Shown: in pieces, positions 1 to 8,235 of the stretch | Layout: every line of letters starts with the position of its first letter | Position numbering within the stretch: the first letter of the stretch is position 1 | Origin: Novosphingobium chloroacetimidivorans | GTDB lineage: Bacteria > Pseudomonadota > Alphaproteobacteria > Sphingomonadales > Sphingomonadaceae | Reading direction: 5' to 3' | DNA length: 32,793 bases | Assembly (NCBI RefSeq): GCF_014204535.1 | Contig: NZ_JACHLR010000027.1 | Coordinates: 1 to 32,793 of the forward strand | Position numbers and translations under genes: made by a program | Notes under the pieces: model-generated | What the model saw: the letters and a program-made list of their open reading frames with translations, nothing else | The model's database searches: none | What the model was told of the DNA's origin: nothing

Positions 1-95
1 GGCTCCGCTGCGCAGGCCATTGCTCAACCCGCGCTCACGCGTAACAAAGCTGCCCGGCTCTAATCCGTGCTGGTGGATACCAGGGGGTCACGTCA
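1..95 (+). mobile_element. Partial IS end (left copy), probably IS3-like
   Basis: These 95 bases are the exact reverse complement of 32699-32793; identity stops abruptly at the inner base (95/96). The inner terminus reads ...GGGGGTCACGTCA, so the element boundary is TG/CA, as is usual for IS3-family ends. Frame 1 is open from the window edge to a TAA at 61-63 and encodes a tail ending LTRNKAARL, which would be a transposase C-terminus 32 bases from the IS end. The rest of the element is outside the window. That the sequence is an IS end is strongly suggested by the sharp boundary and duplication; the IS3 assignment is inference from the termini only. Confidence 0.7.
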
Positions 96-235
96 GTTAC
101 TACCGCCCAGCATCGGAGGCCGGATTCTTACCGCCCTTGAACTCGACCTTCACCGCGACAAACGGCTTGCTCCCCCGGTTCTGCACGAAAAATCAGGGAT
201 CGGCATCGCTGGATCGGTAACTTTCCGCAATCTAC
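96..235. other. Short region without a convincing gene
   Basis: Lies between the IS end and the stop codon of the TonB receptor. On the minus strand a short open stretch (100-192, bounded by stops on both sides) encodes a protein-like lysine/valine-rich peptide ending in KNPASDAGR. It may be the surviving tail of a gene cut by the IS, but it is too short to assign. No terminator hairpin with a T-run is visible downstream of the receptor. Confidence 0.4.
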
Positions 236-2455
236 CTAAAGGTCGAAGACAAGATTTACGCCATATGTTCGGGGGGCAGCTAGAATACCCTGGTCTGCGG
301 TTGTGCCAGCTGCGCCAGTATAATAATAGCGTTTATCAGTTAGATTGTTGACCCAAAGTTCTACGCCCCAAGCTGGGTTCGGTCGATACTCGACTGCAGC
401 GCTAAACACACTGCGGGCTGGTTGCTGCAAGCGATTGTCTGCCTCGAAGAAAATCTTGCTGCTGTAGTTCCATAGGCCGTTGAATGCGAGCCACGACTGA
501 CTACCGAGTTCAAGCCGGTAGTTCAGGCTGACACTCGATGCAAATTTGGGTGAAAGCGGCGTTCGATTGCCGCTCGCATCCCCAACGCAGTTTATCCCAC
601 CGCCGGTCCGCGGACCGGCGCCAATAACGGCAGGAGACGAGGACCCCGCAAGCGCCGCTGGACAAGAGGCCGGTAACTGGAAGTTGAACAATGCATTGGG
701 GAATGATTTGAACCGAGAGTCCAAGTACGTGGCATTCAAGTTCACCTGCAGCCCCTTTGCCGGAGCGATGGTGAGTTCGCCTTCGATCCCATCGACCTTC
801 ACCGATGCGGCGTTAAGTAGAAGTGTCTGGCCAGGACCGGGAGAGCCGCGAACCTGATAATCCTCGATTTTGTATTTGAAGCCGGCGACGTTGAGTCGAA
901 CGATATTATCGAACAACTGAGACTTGAATCCGATCTCGAACGCGTCGATCGTCTGCGGCTTGACCGGTGGCTCTGCAGGGCTTGCGGTAGTAGCAAAAAT
1001 GCCTGACTTGAACCCCCGATTATAGGACGCATAAACGTTAATGTCGTCGGAGAGATCCTGACGCAGCGCCACGCGATAAGTCACCTTCCCTGTCGATAGC
1101 GATTGCGGCGCGGGCCTTGTGACCGTGGTGCCGGGCAAGACGGCAATGCTGCCCATCAGATCACGCTTGTCACGCGTGTAGCGACCACCAACCGTAAGAT
1201 GGGTAGTCGCGGAGATATCATAACTCAGTTCGCCGAACGCAGCGTAGGAGTTTGTCTCCATGCGGTTGATGATCCGGGTCGTGCGCGCCGGCGTTACGAC
1301 ATCAAAACCATCCAGGTTGGCAACTGCATTGTAGTAAAACAAGCCGGCTTGCCAACTGAGCGGTGTGGTGGATGCGGAGGCAAGTCTGAGTTCCTGCTGG
1401 AAGGTCTTTACTCGCGATGGCGCGATGGCATGCGCCAGGAACGTGGGTGTGTAATCGGCGTCGAATTCAGATCGTACCTTGATCGAGCGACGGCCGGTGA
1501 TGCTGGTCAGGGTTGCAAAATCAAACTCGTGGGAGACGTTAAGCGACGTGCCCCAGCCCTCAATTCGAGCGTAGGCCAAATCTGTCGTATTGAGGTTGTA
1601 ATCACCTAGGTAAGTCGCGCCCCGAAACCCGGTTGTGCCTTTGAACAGGTTGAAGCCGTTCTGATAATCGTTCTCATCCTTGTAGTAATCGCCAGAAAGG
1701 ACAATCTTTGTTCGCTCTCCAGGCCGAAACGCAACCTTGGAACGAGCCCCCCAGTACCAACCCTTTTGCACGGTCTTTCCGGTCGCAAAGTTACGGCCGA
1801 AGCCATTACCTTGGTCCTTGCCGGTCAGCGCAAGGTCTATGCTGACAGTGTCGGTTAGCGGGGTCGCCCCGTAAATCTGGCCTTGGACGGTATCATAGTT
1901 GCCATAGCCCAGCTTACCTGAGGCTACCACCACGTCACCAGGCTCACGAGTTATGATGTTGATAAGGCCGCCCGATGAGTTCCGACCAAACAGCGTGCCT
2001 TGGGGACCCTTGAGCACTTCGACGCGTTCGATATTGTTGAACTTGGTTGCTGCTGAGGTGAGATCGCCAAGGTAAACGCCGTCGACATAAAGTGCGTTTG
2101 CGCCCTCTTCGCCCACGCTGCCGCTGGTGTTGCCGACGCCGCGAACAAAGAAGATTGCGCTCGGACCTGATTGCGTCAACTGAACGCTGGGTATGGCGCG
2201 CGTTATCTCTGTCGTGCCAACGATGCCCATCGCAGCAAGGGCCTTCCCGCCGATCGCGGTGACGGAGATTGGCACGTCCTGCAGCCGCTCTTCACGTCGC
2301 TGGGCTGTGACGATGATCTCACCGACGCCTTCCATCGGAGTAGCACTGGGTACATTTGGAGTTTGCGCGAGCACCGGGACTGAGCCAATCAGCGCGGGTA
2401 TACTGACGCTGAGTGCCCAGATGGAGCTCCTCAAGCGAAAATCCAGCTTAGTCAC
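236..2455 (-). CDS. TonB-dependent outer-membrane receptor
   Basis: 739-residue TonB-dependent receptor that would import a large or scarce substrate across the outer membrane using ExbBD-TonB energy. The start is a GTG at 2455-2453 preceded by AAGGGGAG about 8 bases upstream. An N-terminal signal peptide ends near VLAQ (residues 28-31). The TonB-box region EIIVTAQRREERLQDVPISV follows, then the plug with the VEVLKGPQGTLFGRNSSGG motif (about 147-166), a 22-strand-type barrel, and a C-terminus ending in a hydrophobic/aromatic strand (VNLVFDL). Length is normal for the family. It stands alone, with no transporter partner on its strand, and is separated from the oxidative operon by a decayed transposase. 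The substrate is unknown; proximity to the FAD/monooxygenase genes makes a hydrophobic compound plausible, but this is inference. Confidence 0.95.
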   Translation of the reverse strand: MTKLDFRLRSSIWALSVSIPALIGSVPVLAQTPNVPSATPMEGVGEIIVTAQRREERLQDVPISVTAIGGKALAAMGIVGTTEITRAIPSVQLTQSGPSAIFFVRGVGNTSGSVGEEGANALYVDGVYLGDLTSAATKFNNIERVEVLKGPQGTLFGRNSSGGLINIITREPGDVVVASGKLGYGNYDTVQGQIYGATPLTDTVSIDLALTGKDQGNGFGRNFATGKTVQKGWYWGARSKVAFRPGERTKIVLSGDYYKDENDYQNGFNLFKGTTGFRGATYLGDYNLNTTDLAYARIEGWGTSLNVSHEFDFATLTSITGRRSIKVRSEFDADYTPTFLAHAIAPSRVKTFQQELRLASASTTPLSWQAGLFYYNAVANLDGFDVVTPARTTRIINRMETNSYAAFGELSYDISATTHLTVGGRYTRDKRDLMGSIAVLPGTTVTRPAPQSLSTGKVTYRVALRQDLSDDINVYASYNRGFKSGIFATTASPAEPPVKPQTIDAFEIGFKSQLFDNIVRLNVAGFKYKIEDYQVRGSPGPGQTLLLNAASVKVDGIEGELTIAPAKGLQVNLNATYLDSRFKSFPNALFNFQLPASCPAALAGSSSPAVIGAGPRTGGGINCVGDASGNRTPLSPKFASSVSLNYRLELGSQSWLAFNGLWNYSSKIFFEADNRLQQPARSVFSAAVEYRPNPAWGVELWVNNLTDKRYYYTGAAGTTADQGILAAPRTYGVNLVFDL

Positions 2456-2984
2456 GATCCAATCTCCCCTTCATATTTTTTTATTGATTCAAATAGACGC
2501 TGAGCCGCGCAGCTATCCCACTCAACGAAAAATGTGCTCCACGACTTGCGAAGCTAATCTACGGCCTGTTTGGTAACGGCAGCTGCATGATCCAGTGAGA
2601 CCGCAACCACCGTCCTCGTCCTTATCTAATCTTGACGCATCCTATTGCCGCGGCTTTCAAGCTCTCTTTGTGACTGCTTGCCAACAAAGAGAGCTAGTCA
2701 CGCCTGTCGTCACGCGCGTGCATCTGACAACGCTCAGCCACACTTGAGGATTAAACACCGCGTTCGTGACATATGCAATAGGCCTCAGCAAAGAAGGGGG
2801 AGCGCGTCTTGATCTCGCAAATCGTGACCGCGCCTAGACGATCACCGAGCAGCCCATATTCTCTAGCAGGATCAATGGCCTATACCGAGCTTTTGGAGGG
2901 AGTAAGCGATCCTGCCACTTCATGTTCTGCTGAATGGGCAATGGAAACGGCTAAGGTGCTTTCCGCGATGGTGGTTTTAGCGGC
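2456..2984. other. Intergenic region upstream of the TonB receptor
   Basis: About 530 bases without a recognisable gene. It is AT-richer than its surroundings near 2470-2500 (a T-run and TTGATTC-like sequence), where the receptor promoter probably lies on the minus strand. It contains a perfect 12-base inverted repeat (2660-2695, listed separately). A rightward open frame beginning at 2809 has no family resemblance in its first half and runs into the transposase remnant. Confidence 0.5.
2660..2695. repeat. Perfect 12-base inverted repeat
   Basis: AGCTCTCTTTGT (2660-2671) is followed by a 12-base spacer and its exact reverse complement ACAAAGAGAGCT (2684-2695). An overlapping GTGACT/AGTCAC pair extends the symmetry. 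It lies about 205 bases upstream of the TonB receptor start. It could be an operator, a hairpin at the end of a lost gene, or a trace of a mobile-element terminus. No T-run follows on either strand, so a simple terminator is not favoured. Confidence 0.6.
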
Positions 2985-3383
2985 CAATCTGCCGGACAAA
3001 ATCGCATCGACAGCCGGGGCGTTGTTGCTGCCCCTTAAGATCAGGACCCATCAATCTGAGTGGCACGTCTTGATCCAGTCTCCGTGAGGAGATGGTGACG
3101 CGGTATTCGCCGACCGGGCCTGTGACAGTGACGCACTCCGAACCGAGATGGCCGCTCGCCGGATCTGGGCCAACATCAAGCACATGCCAAACCGCAAGCG
3201 CCGCCTCGCCTTTCGCGCGCATACCTCCATCGGGATCGCAATCTCATCAAGCGCTTATTCAGCAAACTCAGGCAATTCCACGCCGTCGCCACCCGGTACG
3301 ACGAACGAGATGATAACCTCCTCGCCTCAATCCAACCTGCATCCATACGCGTTTGGCTGCGACCTAACAGGTCGGTGACCTAG
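2985..3383 (+). pseudogene. Decayed IS5-family transposase (C-terminal part)
   Basis: Two adjoining frames carry the C-terminal half of an IS5-type DDE transposase. From 3088 the frame reads VFADRACDSDALRTEM, then RRIWANIKHMPNRKRRLAF, corresponding to the usual ADRxYDxxxLR and xWANIPPKxNRK blocks. Near 3225 the reading shifts frame and continues as RDRNLIKRLFSKLRQFHAV, ATRYDERDDNLLASIQ and VWLRPNRSVT, to a TAG at 3381-3383. This is the classic RNLIERFFSKLKxFRRxATRYDK tail. An in-frame TGA at 3085 interrupts the upstream part. The N-terminal half was not found. The final TAG overlaps the stop of the convergent SRPBCC gene in a shared CTAG. Confidence 0.8.
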
Positions 3384-3910
3384 CTTCGTAGCCGATGCAA
3401 AAAAGCGAGGAGGCCACACCAGATCTTCCGAATTTTGCCGGAAGGCTCATCAGGCTTTGAGTTGGGCACAACGGATTTTTCGATCTCGTCCCGCAATTGC
3501 TCGGCGAAGCTTTTGGCGAATTGCGGCAGGAGCGGCTTGCCCATGGCCTCCCACATCGGCGCCATCGGTCCGGTGCCGATGACATGAACCTTGAGCGCAA
3601 TCTGCGTCTCGCTGGGACCGGTCGCGGTGGCCACATAAGTACCCCCGCCGTGAACCGGATCGCCTGCCAGCTTGAAGGTGAAGCGCACGGTCTCGGGCCC
3701 GGCCCACTCGTCTACGTGGACCTGCACCTTCACCGTGCGGACCAGCCCGCCCACGCCGACCTTCAAAGTCCACCGCGAGTCATTCTGATCGATGATCTGG
3801 CATTCACGATAACCGGGCATGATCGTCGCCCAGCGCGAAATGTCCTGCACGTAGTTCCAGGTAGCCTGAAGGTCCGCTTGGACGAGCGCCGTCTGTTCTG
3901 TCTCGATCAT
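3380..3910 (-). CDS. SRPBCC / CoxG-like protein
   Basis: 176-residue protein of the START/SRPBCC (CoxG-like) fold, a helix-grip with a hydrophobic cavity that binds lipids or aromatic ligands. It starts MIETEQTALVQADLQATWNY, the typical first strand and helix in which the cavity is built; 'DISRWATIMPGYRECQII' is the usual xVxxPxxxxxxMPGxxxC block of CoxG relatives. The start at 3910 is chosen because the family begins there and it lies 10 bases after the FAD gene stop, implying co-translation. There is no signal peptide, so it should be cytoplasmic. It may act as a binding protein or accessory for the neighbouring dehydrogenase; a catalytic role cannot be read from sequence. Confidence 0.85.
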   Translation of the reverse strand: MIETEQTALVQADLQATWNYVQDISRWATIMPGYRECQIIDQNDSRWTLKVGVGGLVRTVKVQVHVDEWAGPETVRFTFKLAGDPVHGGGTYVATATGPSETQIALKVHVIGTGPMAPMWEAMGKPLLPQFAKSFAEQLRDEIEKSVVPNSKPDEPSGKIRKIWCGLLAFLHRLRS

Positions 3911-3920
3911 AGTGGCGGCC

Positions 3921-5618
3921 TCACAAGCCCATCCTCCTGGCTTCGCGCACCAGCAGGTCGCTCGGCTTGCCCGCTGCATGGTTGCCGATGAGCCAGCCAT
4001 ACGTCATGCCGCGGGCATTCGAGATGCCGCTTTGCATGACCGCGCCGGTCTCCATGCGCGCCATCGAATTGCCCGCCACATAGAGACCGGCAATTGGCTT
4101 GTCGTCCCAACCGAGCGCTTGCCCATGCTCGTCGGCAAGAATGCCGGTTGCGGTGATCGCACTCCCTCCCATGCGCTTCATCTCGACCGCATAGAACGGG
4201 CCCTTGCTGAGCGGACCCAAGACCGGGGACGGCTTGTGATAAATGTCCCCGCACATCCAGGTGCTCCAAGGATGAGTGCCGCGGCCGAAATCCGGATCGA
4301 CGCCCTTCTCGGCATGAGCGTTGAAGCGCTCCACGGTCGCTTCCAGAGCGGCGGCATCGATCCCGATCTTGGCCGCGAGTTCACCGAGCGTGTCCGCGAT
4401 CGTGCCCAGTCCCTCGGGCCATTCCTGCTGCGGCATGATCGAGCCGAACGGGTACTTGTCGCGCGCCTGGCTATCGATGATGGTCCAGCATGGGAAGTTC
4501 GGGTGCGTCTGGTCGCCGCCGTCGATCAGGTCGATCGCGTAGTAGAAGGAGCGATAGAACGCCTCGTTGCCAAAGCGCTTGCCGGCGCGGTTGACGACGA
4601 TGGTATGCGGCTGGCCAATCACCGGGAGCGCACTGTTCCATAGGAGATGCCCTTCCTCGTCCTCCATGCCCGGGATCGTGAAGCCAAGCGATGTGATATC
4701 GGGCACACTGGCGACGCGAGCGCCGACCGGGCCTGCCAGACGGAAGTTCGCACCATTGACGGTGGACATCACCATCGAGCCGATCTCAAGTTGCTGGCTC
4801 AGGGTCTTGGTGTAATCCTGGTTGCGCTCATAGCTGCTTACCGCGACAACCACGCCCTTGTTTGCCTTTACGAAGACGTCGCGTCCGTCCCGCACCACCC
4901 GCACTCCGATCACGCGCGTACCATTCCCGATCAGTTCCTCGGCACTTGTTCCGGTGTGCATTGGAATACCGCGATCGAGCGCTCCTTTGACGAAGTAGGC
5001 GGCGAGCCCCGCACCCAGGCAGCGCTCGTCGTTGGTCAGGCGCTCGGCCATCTTTTCGAAATTCCACTTGGCGATGTTCGCGGTGCCGCCATTCTCGAAC
5101 ATGTCGTGGTGGGTGAAGCCATAGGGCATCTGCGGCGAGACACGCGTCTTCTGTGCCCAGTCACCCAGCGAGCGACCCGGGAATGGGCGACATTCCAGCA
5201 TCCGTCCTTCCGCGACCGCATCGTTGCTGCGGGTGTAGTAGTAATCCGGACAGTCGCGGATCGGCTCCATGCTGAGACCGATCCGTTCCTCGAAGTACTT
5301 GAGGGCGATTGGCGCGTGTACCACCTGGTTCAGGATCGCGGCATCGCTGCCATAGTCCATGGACAGACGCTTGAGATAACGAAAGCCGCTGTCGGCGGAG
5401 TCCTCGATCCCAATCGCGCTTTCGAGATGATTGCCGGCTACCCAGACTTCGCCCATCGACAGCGCGGTGACGCCACCGACTTGATCCGACCGCTCGAGAA
5501 CGAGCGCACTCAAGCCCTGATCGTACGCAGTGATGGCTGCAGACAGCCCGCCAATCCCCGACCCGATGGCAACCAGATCGGCTTCCATGTCCCAAGCTTC
5601 AGGAAGATTGTTCAACAT
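3921..5618 (-). CDS. FAD-dependent dehydrogenase, KstD/fumarate reductase flavoprotein-like
   Basis: 565-residue flavoprotein of the FAD_binding_2 family, which includes 3-ketosteroid delta1-dehydrogenases and fumarate reductase-like enzymes. The start at 5618 follows GGAGAAG with good spacing. The N-terminal dinucleotide fold is GSGIGG (19-24) followed by the ribose-binding glutamate in VLERSDQVGGVTALS (about 40-54). The C-terminal FAD motif is GLYVAGNSMARMETGAVMQS. The GGVTALSMGEVWV stretch corresponds to the GGTTAxSxGxxWxP block of steroid dehydrogenases. It probably introduces or reduces a C=C bond next to a carbonyl. It is translationally linked to the SRPBCC gene (10-base gap). The substrate is unknown; steroid, terpenoid or alicyclic acid would all fit. 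Confidence 0.9.
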   Translation of the reverse strand: MLNNLPEAWDMEADLVAIGSGIGGLSAAITAYDQGLSALVLERSDQVGGVTALSMGEVWVAGNHLESAIGIEDSADSGFRYLKRLSMDYGSDAAILNQVVHAPIALKYFEERIGLSMEPIRDCPDYYYTRSNDAVAEGRMLECRPFPGRSLGDWAQKTRVSPQMPYGFTHHDMFENGGTANIAKWNFEKMAERLTNDERCLGAGLAAYFVKGALDRGIPMHTGTSAEELIGNGTRVIGVRVVRDGRDVFVKANKGVVVAVSSYERNQDYTKTLSQQLEIGSMVMSTVNGANFRLAGPVGARVASVPDITSLGFTIPGMEDEEGHLLWNSALPVIGQPHTIVVNRAGKRFGNEAFYRSFYYAIDLIDGGDQTHPNFPCWTIIDSQARDKYPFGSIMPQQEWPEGLGTIADTLGELAAKIGIDAAALEATVERFNAHAEKGVDPDFGRGTHPWSTWMCGDIYHKPSPVLGPLSKGPFYAVEMKRMGGSAITATGILADEHGQALGWDDKPIAGLYVAGNSMARMETGAVMQSGISNARGMTYGWLIGNHAAGKPSDLLVREARRMGL

Positions 5619-5765
5619 CGCTCTTCTCCAGACATTTCCCGCGGCATGACGTCTTTCGTCAGCAGCTGTTCTTTTTTGCGAAATTAGCGCTCGTTCCTGC
5701 CTTCTGGACAACTGCACTCCGCGTCCCGTCCCAGGGGAAGGGGAAGCTAGCGTACAGGGGGGCCG
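5619..5765 (-). promoter_or_regulatory. Leader of the FAD/SRPBCC pair with inverted repeat
   Basis: This 147-base gap between the broken tetR gene and the FAD gene contains TGACG-TCTTT-CGTCA (5647-5661), a 5+5 base inverted repeat ending 29 bases upstream of the FAD gene start codon. Size and position suit a TetR-family operator. Because the adjacent tetR is a pseudogene, this may have been its target. This is inference from symmetry and location. Confidence 0.35.
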
Positions 5766-6411
5766 TCACACCGTGCAGCCAGCTACAAACGTCGGTACGA
5801 TGCGCTCGTCCCATGCCTCCACTCGCCACTCGATCCCGCATGGTCAGCAAGTATCGCCTTGGCATGCCATCCCCGCAGCAGGAGAACGAAGGCCTCGGCA
5901 GCCAATTGCGGGTCAGCACAGTGCCCGCCACTTGCGTGCGAGCACTGCGATTTGAACCAAGCTATATGCCCGACACCAGCCTGAGTTCGCTCCGCCGCAG
6001 CCGTCGCCAGCTTGGGAAGCCTGGGCGCCTCGTCGGAGATCAATCGGTTCACGACCAGCAGATCGCAAGGCTTAGCGCCAGGGTACGGTTGGCGTAAACC
6101 ATGAGTGTACGCGATAGATCCATCGGCAGTGAGGACGTCAGAGTGGCTACAGTGCCCTGGCGCTTGACCTGTCGAAGCGTGATCGCGCGAAGCGGCGCAT
6201 CCTTGAAATCGCGCCGCGAATAGAGCGTGGTCCTGGCAATCGCGGCCGGTTCCACGATCTGCGACGGCGATAGTCCCTCATAAGCTTTATCAGGGGATCT
6301 TCGGGAAGCGACATCGAGTAGTCGTTCCTGTATCTGAGCGAAGTCTTCCAAGAGTTGCCGACCTCGCGCTCTCGTAGTTTCGAGGCCCTCGCCATCCGCC
6401 TGGTGTCTCAT
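5766..6411 (-). pseudogene. Frameshifted TetR-family regulator
   Basis: The start at 6411 has a good CGGAGAGAC ribosome site, yet the gene is broken. Frame one carries a TetR DNA-binding domain (RLLDVASRR...YEGLSPSQIVEPAAIARTTLYSR) and ends early at a TGA near 6049. The family-like sequence resumes one frame over as DLLVVNRLISDEAPRLPKLA and GHCADPQLAAEAFVLLLRGW, typical of the TetR C-terminal ligand domain. A second shift near 5826 is needed to reach EAWDERIVPTFVAGCTV and the TGA at 5766-5768. Several helix residues also look altered (for example SPDKA where LFxxKG is expected). Two indels in otherwise recognisable sequence argue for a recent pseudogene, unless they are sequencing errors. It sits between the NTF2-like and FAD genes. 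Confidence 0.85.
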
Positions 6412-6439
6412 CGAGTCTCTCCGTCGACTTCCACGTCGA

Positions 6440-6871
6440 TTACGCGTTACCGTGAGCCATCGCTTCGCTCTTGGCTGCGAGCAGCGGGAGAATGGTCCTA
6501 TCCGCCAATACGGTGCAGAAGTATTCGTTGAGCAGTCTGATCTTTTCGCCTTCGAAGGTGAAGATGAACACGTATTGATTGCAATAGGGCTCGCCATTGG
6601 AGAGCACGGCGTTCCCCTCCCATTCCACCACGACCGTGTCTCCTTCGGCCACGACTTTCTCGATCCGCGGGCGAAACCCGGTGGGCACCAGTTCCTTGAA
6701 GGCTTCGACGGTCGCCAGCATCGTTTCGCGATCGCGCTGCCCGGAGACTTCGGCGAAGCCCATGGTCTTCGTCGTCGCGTCAGCCGTCAAACACTCGCCT
6801 TGGCCAATCGCGTCCCCGACGCTCATCGCATGCAGAAACTTCAGGGCCACCTGCTTGTTGGCTTCGCTCAT
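6440..6871 (-). CDS. NTF2/SnoaL-like protein
   Basis: 143-residue protein with the cone-shaped NTF2-like fold shared by ketosteroid isomerases, SnoaL-type cyclases and limonene epoxide hydrolase relatives. The start at 6871 (MSEANKQVALKFLHAMSVGD) is preceded by CGGAGAGAC, matching the leaders of its neighbours at 6411 and 8090. Typical segments are the N-terminal helix, AEGDTVVVEWEGNAV, and YCNQYVFIFTFEGEKIRLLNEYFC, where family members place cavity residues. Members act as small isomerases, hydrolases or dehydratases on hydrophobic substrates. It ends 28 bases before the tetR pseudogene, within the same leftward transcription unit as the luciferase-like gene. The exact reaction is not predictable. 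Confidence 0.85.
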   Translation of the reverse strand: MSEANKQVALKFLHAMSVGDAIGQGECLTADATTKTMGFAEVSGQRDRETMLATVEAFKELVPTGFRPRIEKVVAEGDTVVVEWEGNAVLSNGEPYCNQYVFIFTFEGEKIRLLNEYFCTVLADRTILPLLAAKSEAMAHGNA

Positions 6872-7007
6872 TGTGTCTCTCCGCATTCCGGGCGCTGTTA
6901 ACGTGCCCTGTTTTATCGATTGAGCTTCGGATAATGGCTTTTCCCGCGCCACGCCAATTGGTCTCTGGCAAGTCTTCAATCAGGGCCACGCCGTCTCTGT
7001 GCCACGA

Positions 7008-8090
7008 TCACGCCGCAATTGGATACGGTGAGCTTTCCTTGAGCTTGGGCAGGACCTTGTCGGCGAAACGCTTGAGCTGGCCGTAGACGCGCTCGTACGA
7101 CATGCCGCCGTAGCTGAAGTTGGCGATCATGTCGTACTCGCCGACGGTCGCCTTGCGCATGGCGTCCTTCTCAATCAGTTGCTCGGGCGTGCCGATCATG
7201 TTGCCGCCGATATAGTCGCGATACGCCTTCTGCGGCCCGCCCGCTGCGTTCATCGCGTCGCCCAGGGCAACATATGTCGCGTAGGACGGCATGTTCTTGA
7301 AGTGGTCGCCGCCCCATTCATAGTGGTTGGCCACTTGGGCGAACTGCTTGGCGAAATAGTTGTCGGTATAATCCGCGACCTCGGCCTCGGTGTCGACACA
7401 CACAACGAAATCCGAGATGACGAAGGGCGGCGCCTTGTACCCGTGCTTCGCCAGGAATGTCGAGCGGTACGCGTTGATTTCTTTCATCGAGTGCGACCAG
7501 TCGCCTTGGCTAAACCGCAATGCCTTCAAGCCGTAGTCGGCGGCGACCTCGGCCGACGAGGGCGACATCGAGACCATCAGCATGCGATCGCGTGACCAGT
7601 TCTCGGGGCGCGGCCGGATCTGCACTTCGGGCTGCTGGAAATGCTTGGTGTTGGCCTTCACGGTTCCCGTCTCAAGACCGTCCATGATGATTAGCGCCGC
7701 TTCGTCGAACAATTCCCGACTGTCCGCGATATCCTTTCGGAAGCCGTTGAACTCGCGACGCGCGGCACCGCGACCCATGCCCAGGATCACGCGGCCTTCA
7801 GAAAGACTGTCGAGCATCGCGGTCTTCTCGACCACGCGGACTGGATCATTCCACGGCAGGATCACCGCCGCCGGCATCAGCTTGATCGTCTTGGTCTTCG
7901 CCGCAACGTAGCTCAGCGCCTGGAGTGGGTCCGGACACGCAGCATAGTCCGTGAAATGATGCTCTACCATCGCCGCGAAGTCGAAGCCCATTGCCTCGGC
8001 CTCGATCGCGAGCTTTGTTTCCCTGCGGAAGAACTCCATGTCAGACATGCCGTGCAGATTTTGAAAACCGAGATGTACACCTACCTGCAT
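7008..8090 (-). CDS. Luciferase-like flavin-dependent monooxygenase
   Basis: 360-residue bacterial-luciferase-type (LLM) monooxygenase, which would use reduced FMN supplied by a separate reductase to oxygenate a substrate. The start at 8090 (MQVGVHLGFQNLHGMSDMEF) has a GGAGAGA site 5 bases upstream; longer readings lack one. Family marks are the TIM-barrel strand MGFDFAAMVEHHFTDY, then PDPLQALSYVAAKTKTIKLM, VVEKTAMLDSLSEGRVILGM and GRGAARREFNGF. Length is normal. It is the first gene of the leftward oxidative set and has a candidate TetR site (8174-8190) about 85 bases upstream. Possible chemistry includes Baeyer-Villiger oxidation or hydroxylation. No flavin reductase is encoded nearby. Confidence 0.92.
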   Translation of the reverse strand: MQVGVHLGFQNLHGMSDMEFFRRETKLAIEAEAMGFDFAAMVEHHFTDYAACPDPLQALSYVAAKTKTIKLMPAAVILPWNDPVRVVEKTAMLDSLSEGRVILGMGRGAARREFNGFRKDIADSRELFDEAALIIMDGLETGTVKANTKHFQQPEVQIRPRPENWSRDRMLMVSMSPSSAEVAADYGLKALRFSQGDWSHSMKEINAYRSTFLAKHGYKAPPFVISDFVVCVDTEAEVADYTDNYFAKQFAQVANHYEWGGDHFKNMPSYATYVALGDAMNAAGGPQKAYRDYIGGNMIGTPEQLIEKDAMRKATVGEYDMIANFSYGGMSYERVYGQLKRFADKVLPKLKESSPYPIAA

Positions 8091-8173
8091 CTGATCTCTC
8101 CGCCCTCGATGGTGCACATGACCTGCGCGACCTTTCACGTTTCGATGTAGCGCGAGTCGTGGTCCAGCGCCGA

Positions 8174-8190
8174 CAGGACTTTAACACCTG
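8174..8190. promoter_or_regulatory. Candidate TetR operator upstream of the LLM gene
   Basis: CAGGACTTTAACACCTG is an imperfect palindrome (CAGG/CCTG arms, TTTAA centre). Its inner 11 bases GACTTTAACAC recur exactly at 9000-9010, just before the tetR start. A third related site lies at 9048-9064. Shared sequence flanking a tetR gene on both sides is the usual layout of a local TetR regulon. Confidence 0.45.
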
Positions 8191-8235
8191 TTCCGTTTCA
8201 AACGCAACTGGGCAGTTCGCCGCGAGTGCTAAGGA

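Noticed and set aside
100..192. Short protein-like peptide on the minus strand (ends KNPASDAGR)
   Set aside because: About 30 codons between two stops with only a GTG inside; it could be a gene tail cut by the IS, but the evidence is too thin to call.
2809..3087. 92-codon open frame on the plus strand
   Set aside because: Its first half has no family resemblance and its end merges with the transposase remnant; treated as part of decayed sequence rather than a gene.
4647..5687. Long open frame on the plus strand opposite the FAD gene
   Set aside because: Antisense to an intact flavoprotein; no recognisable domain.
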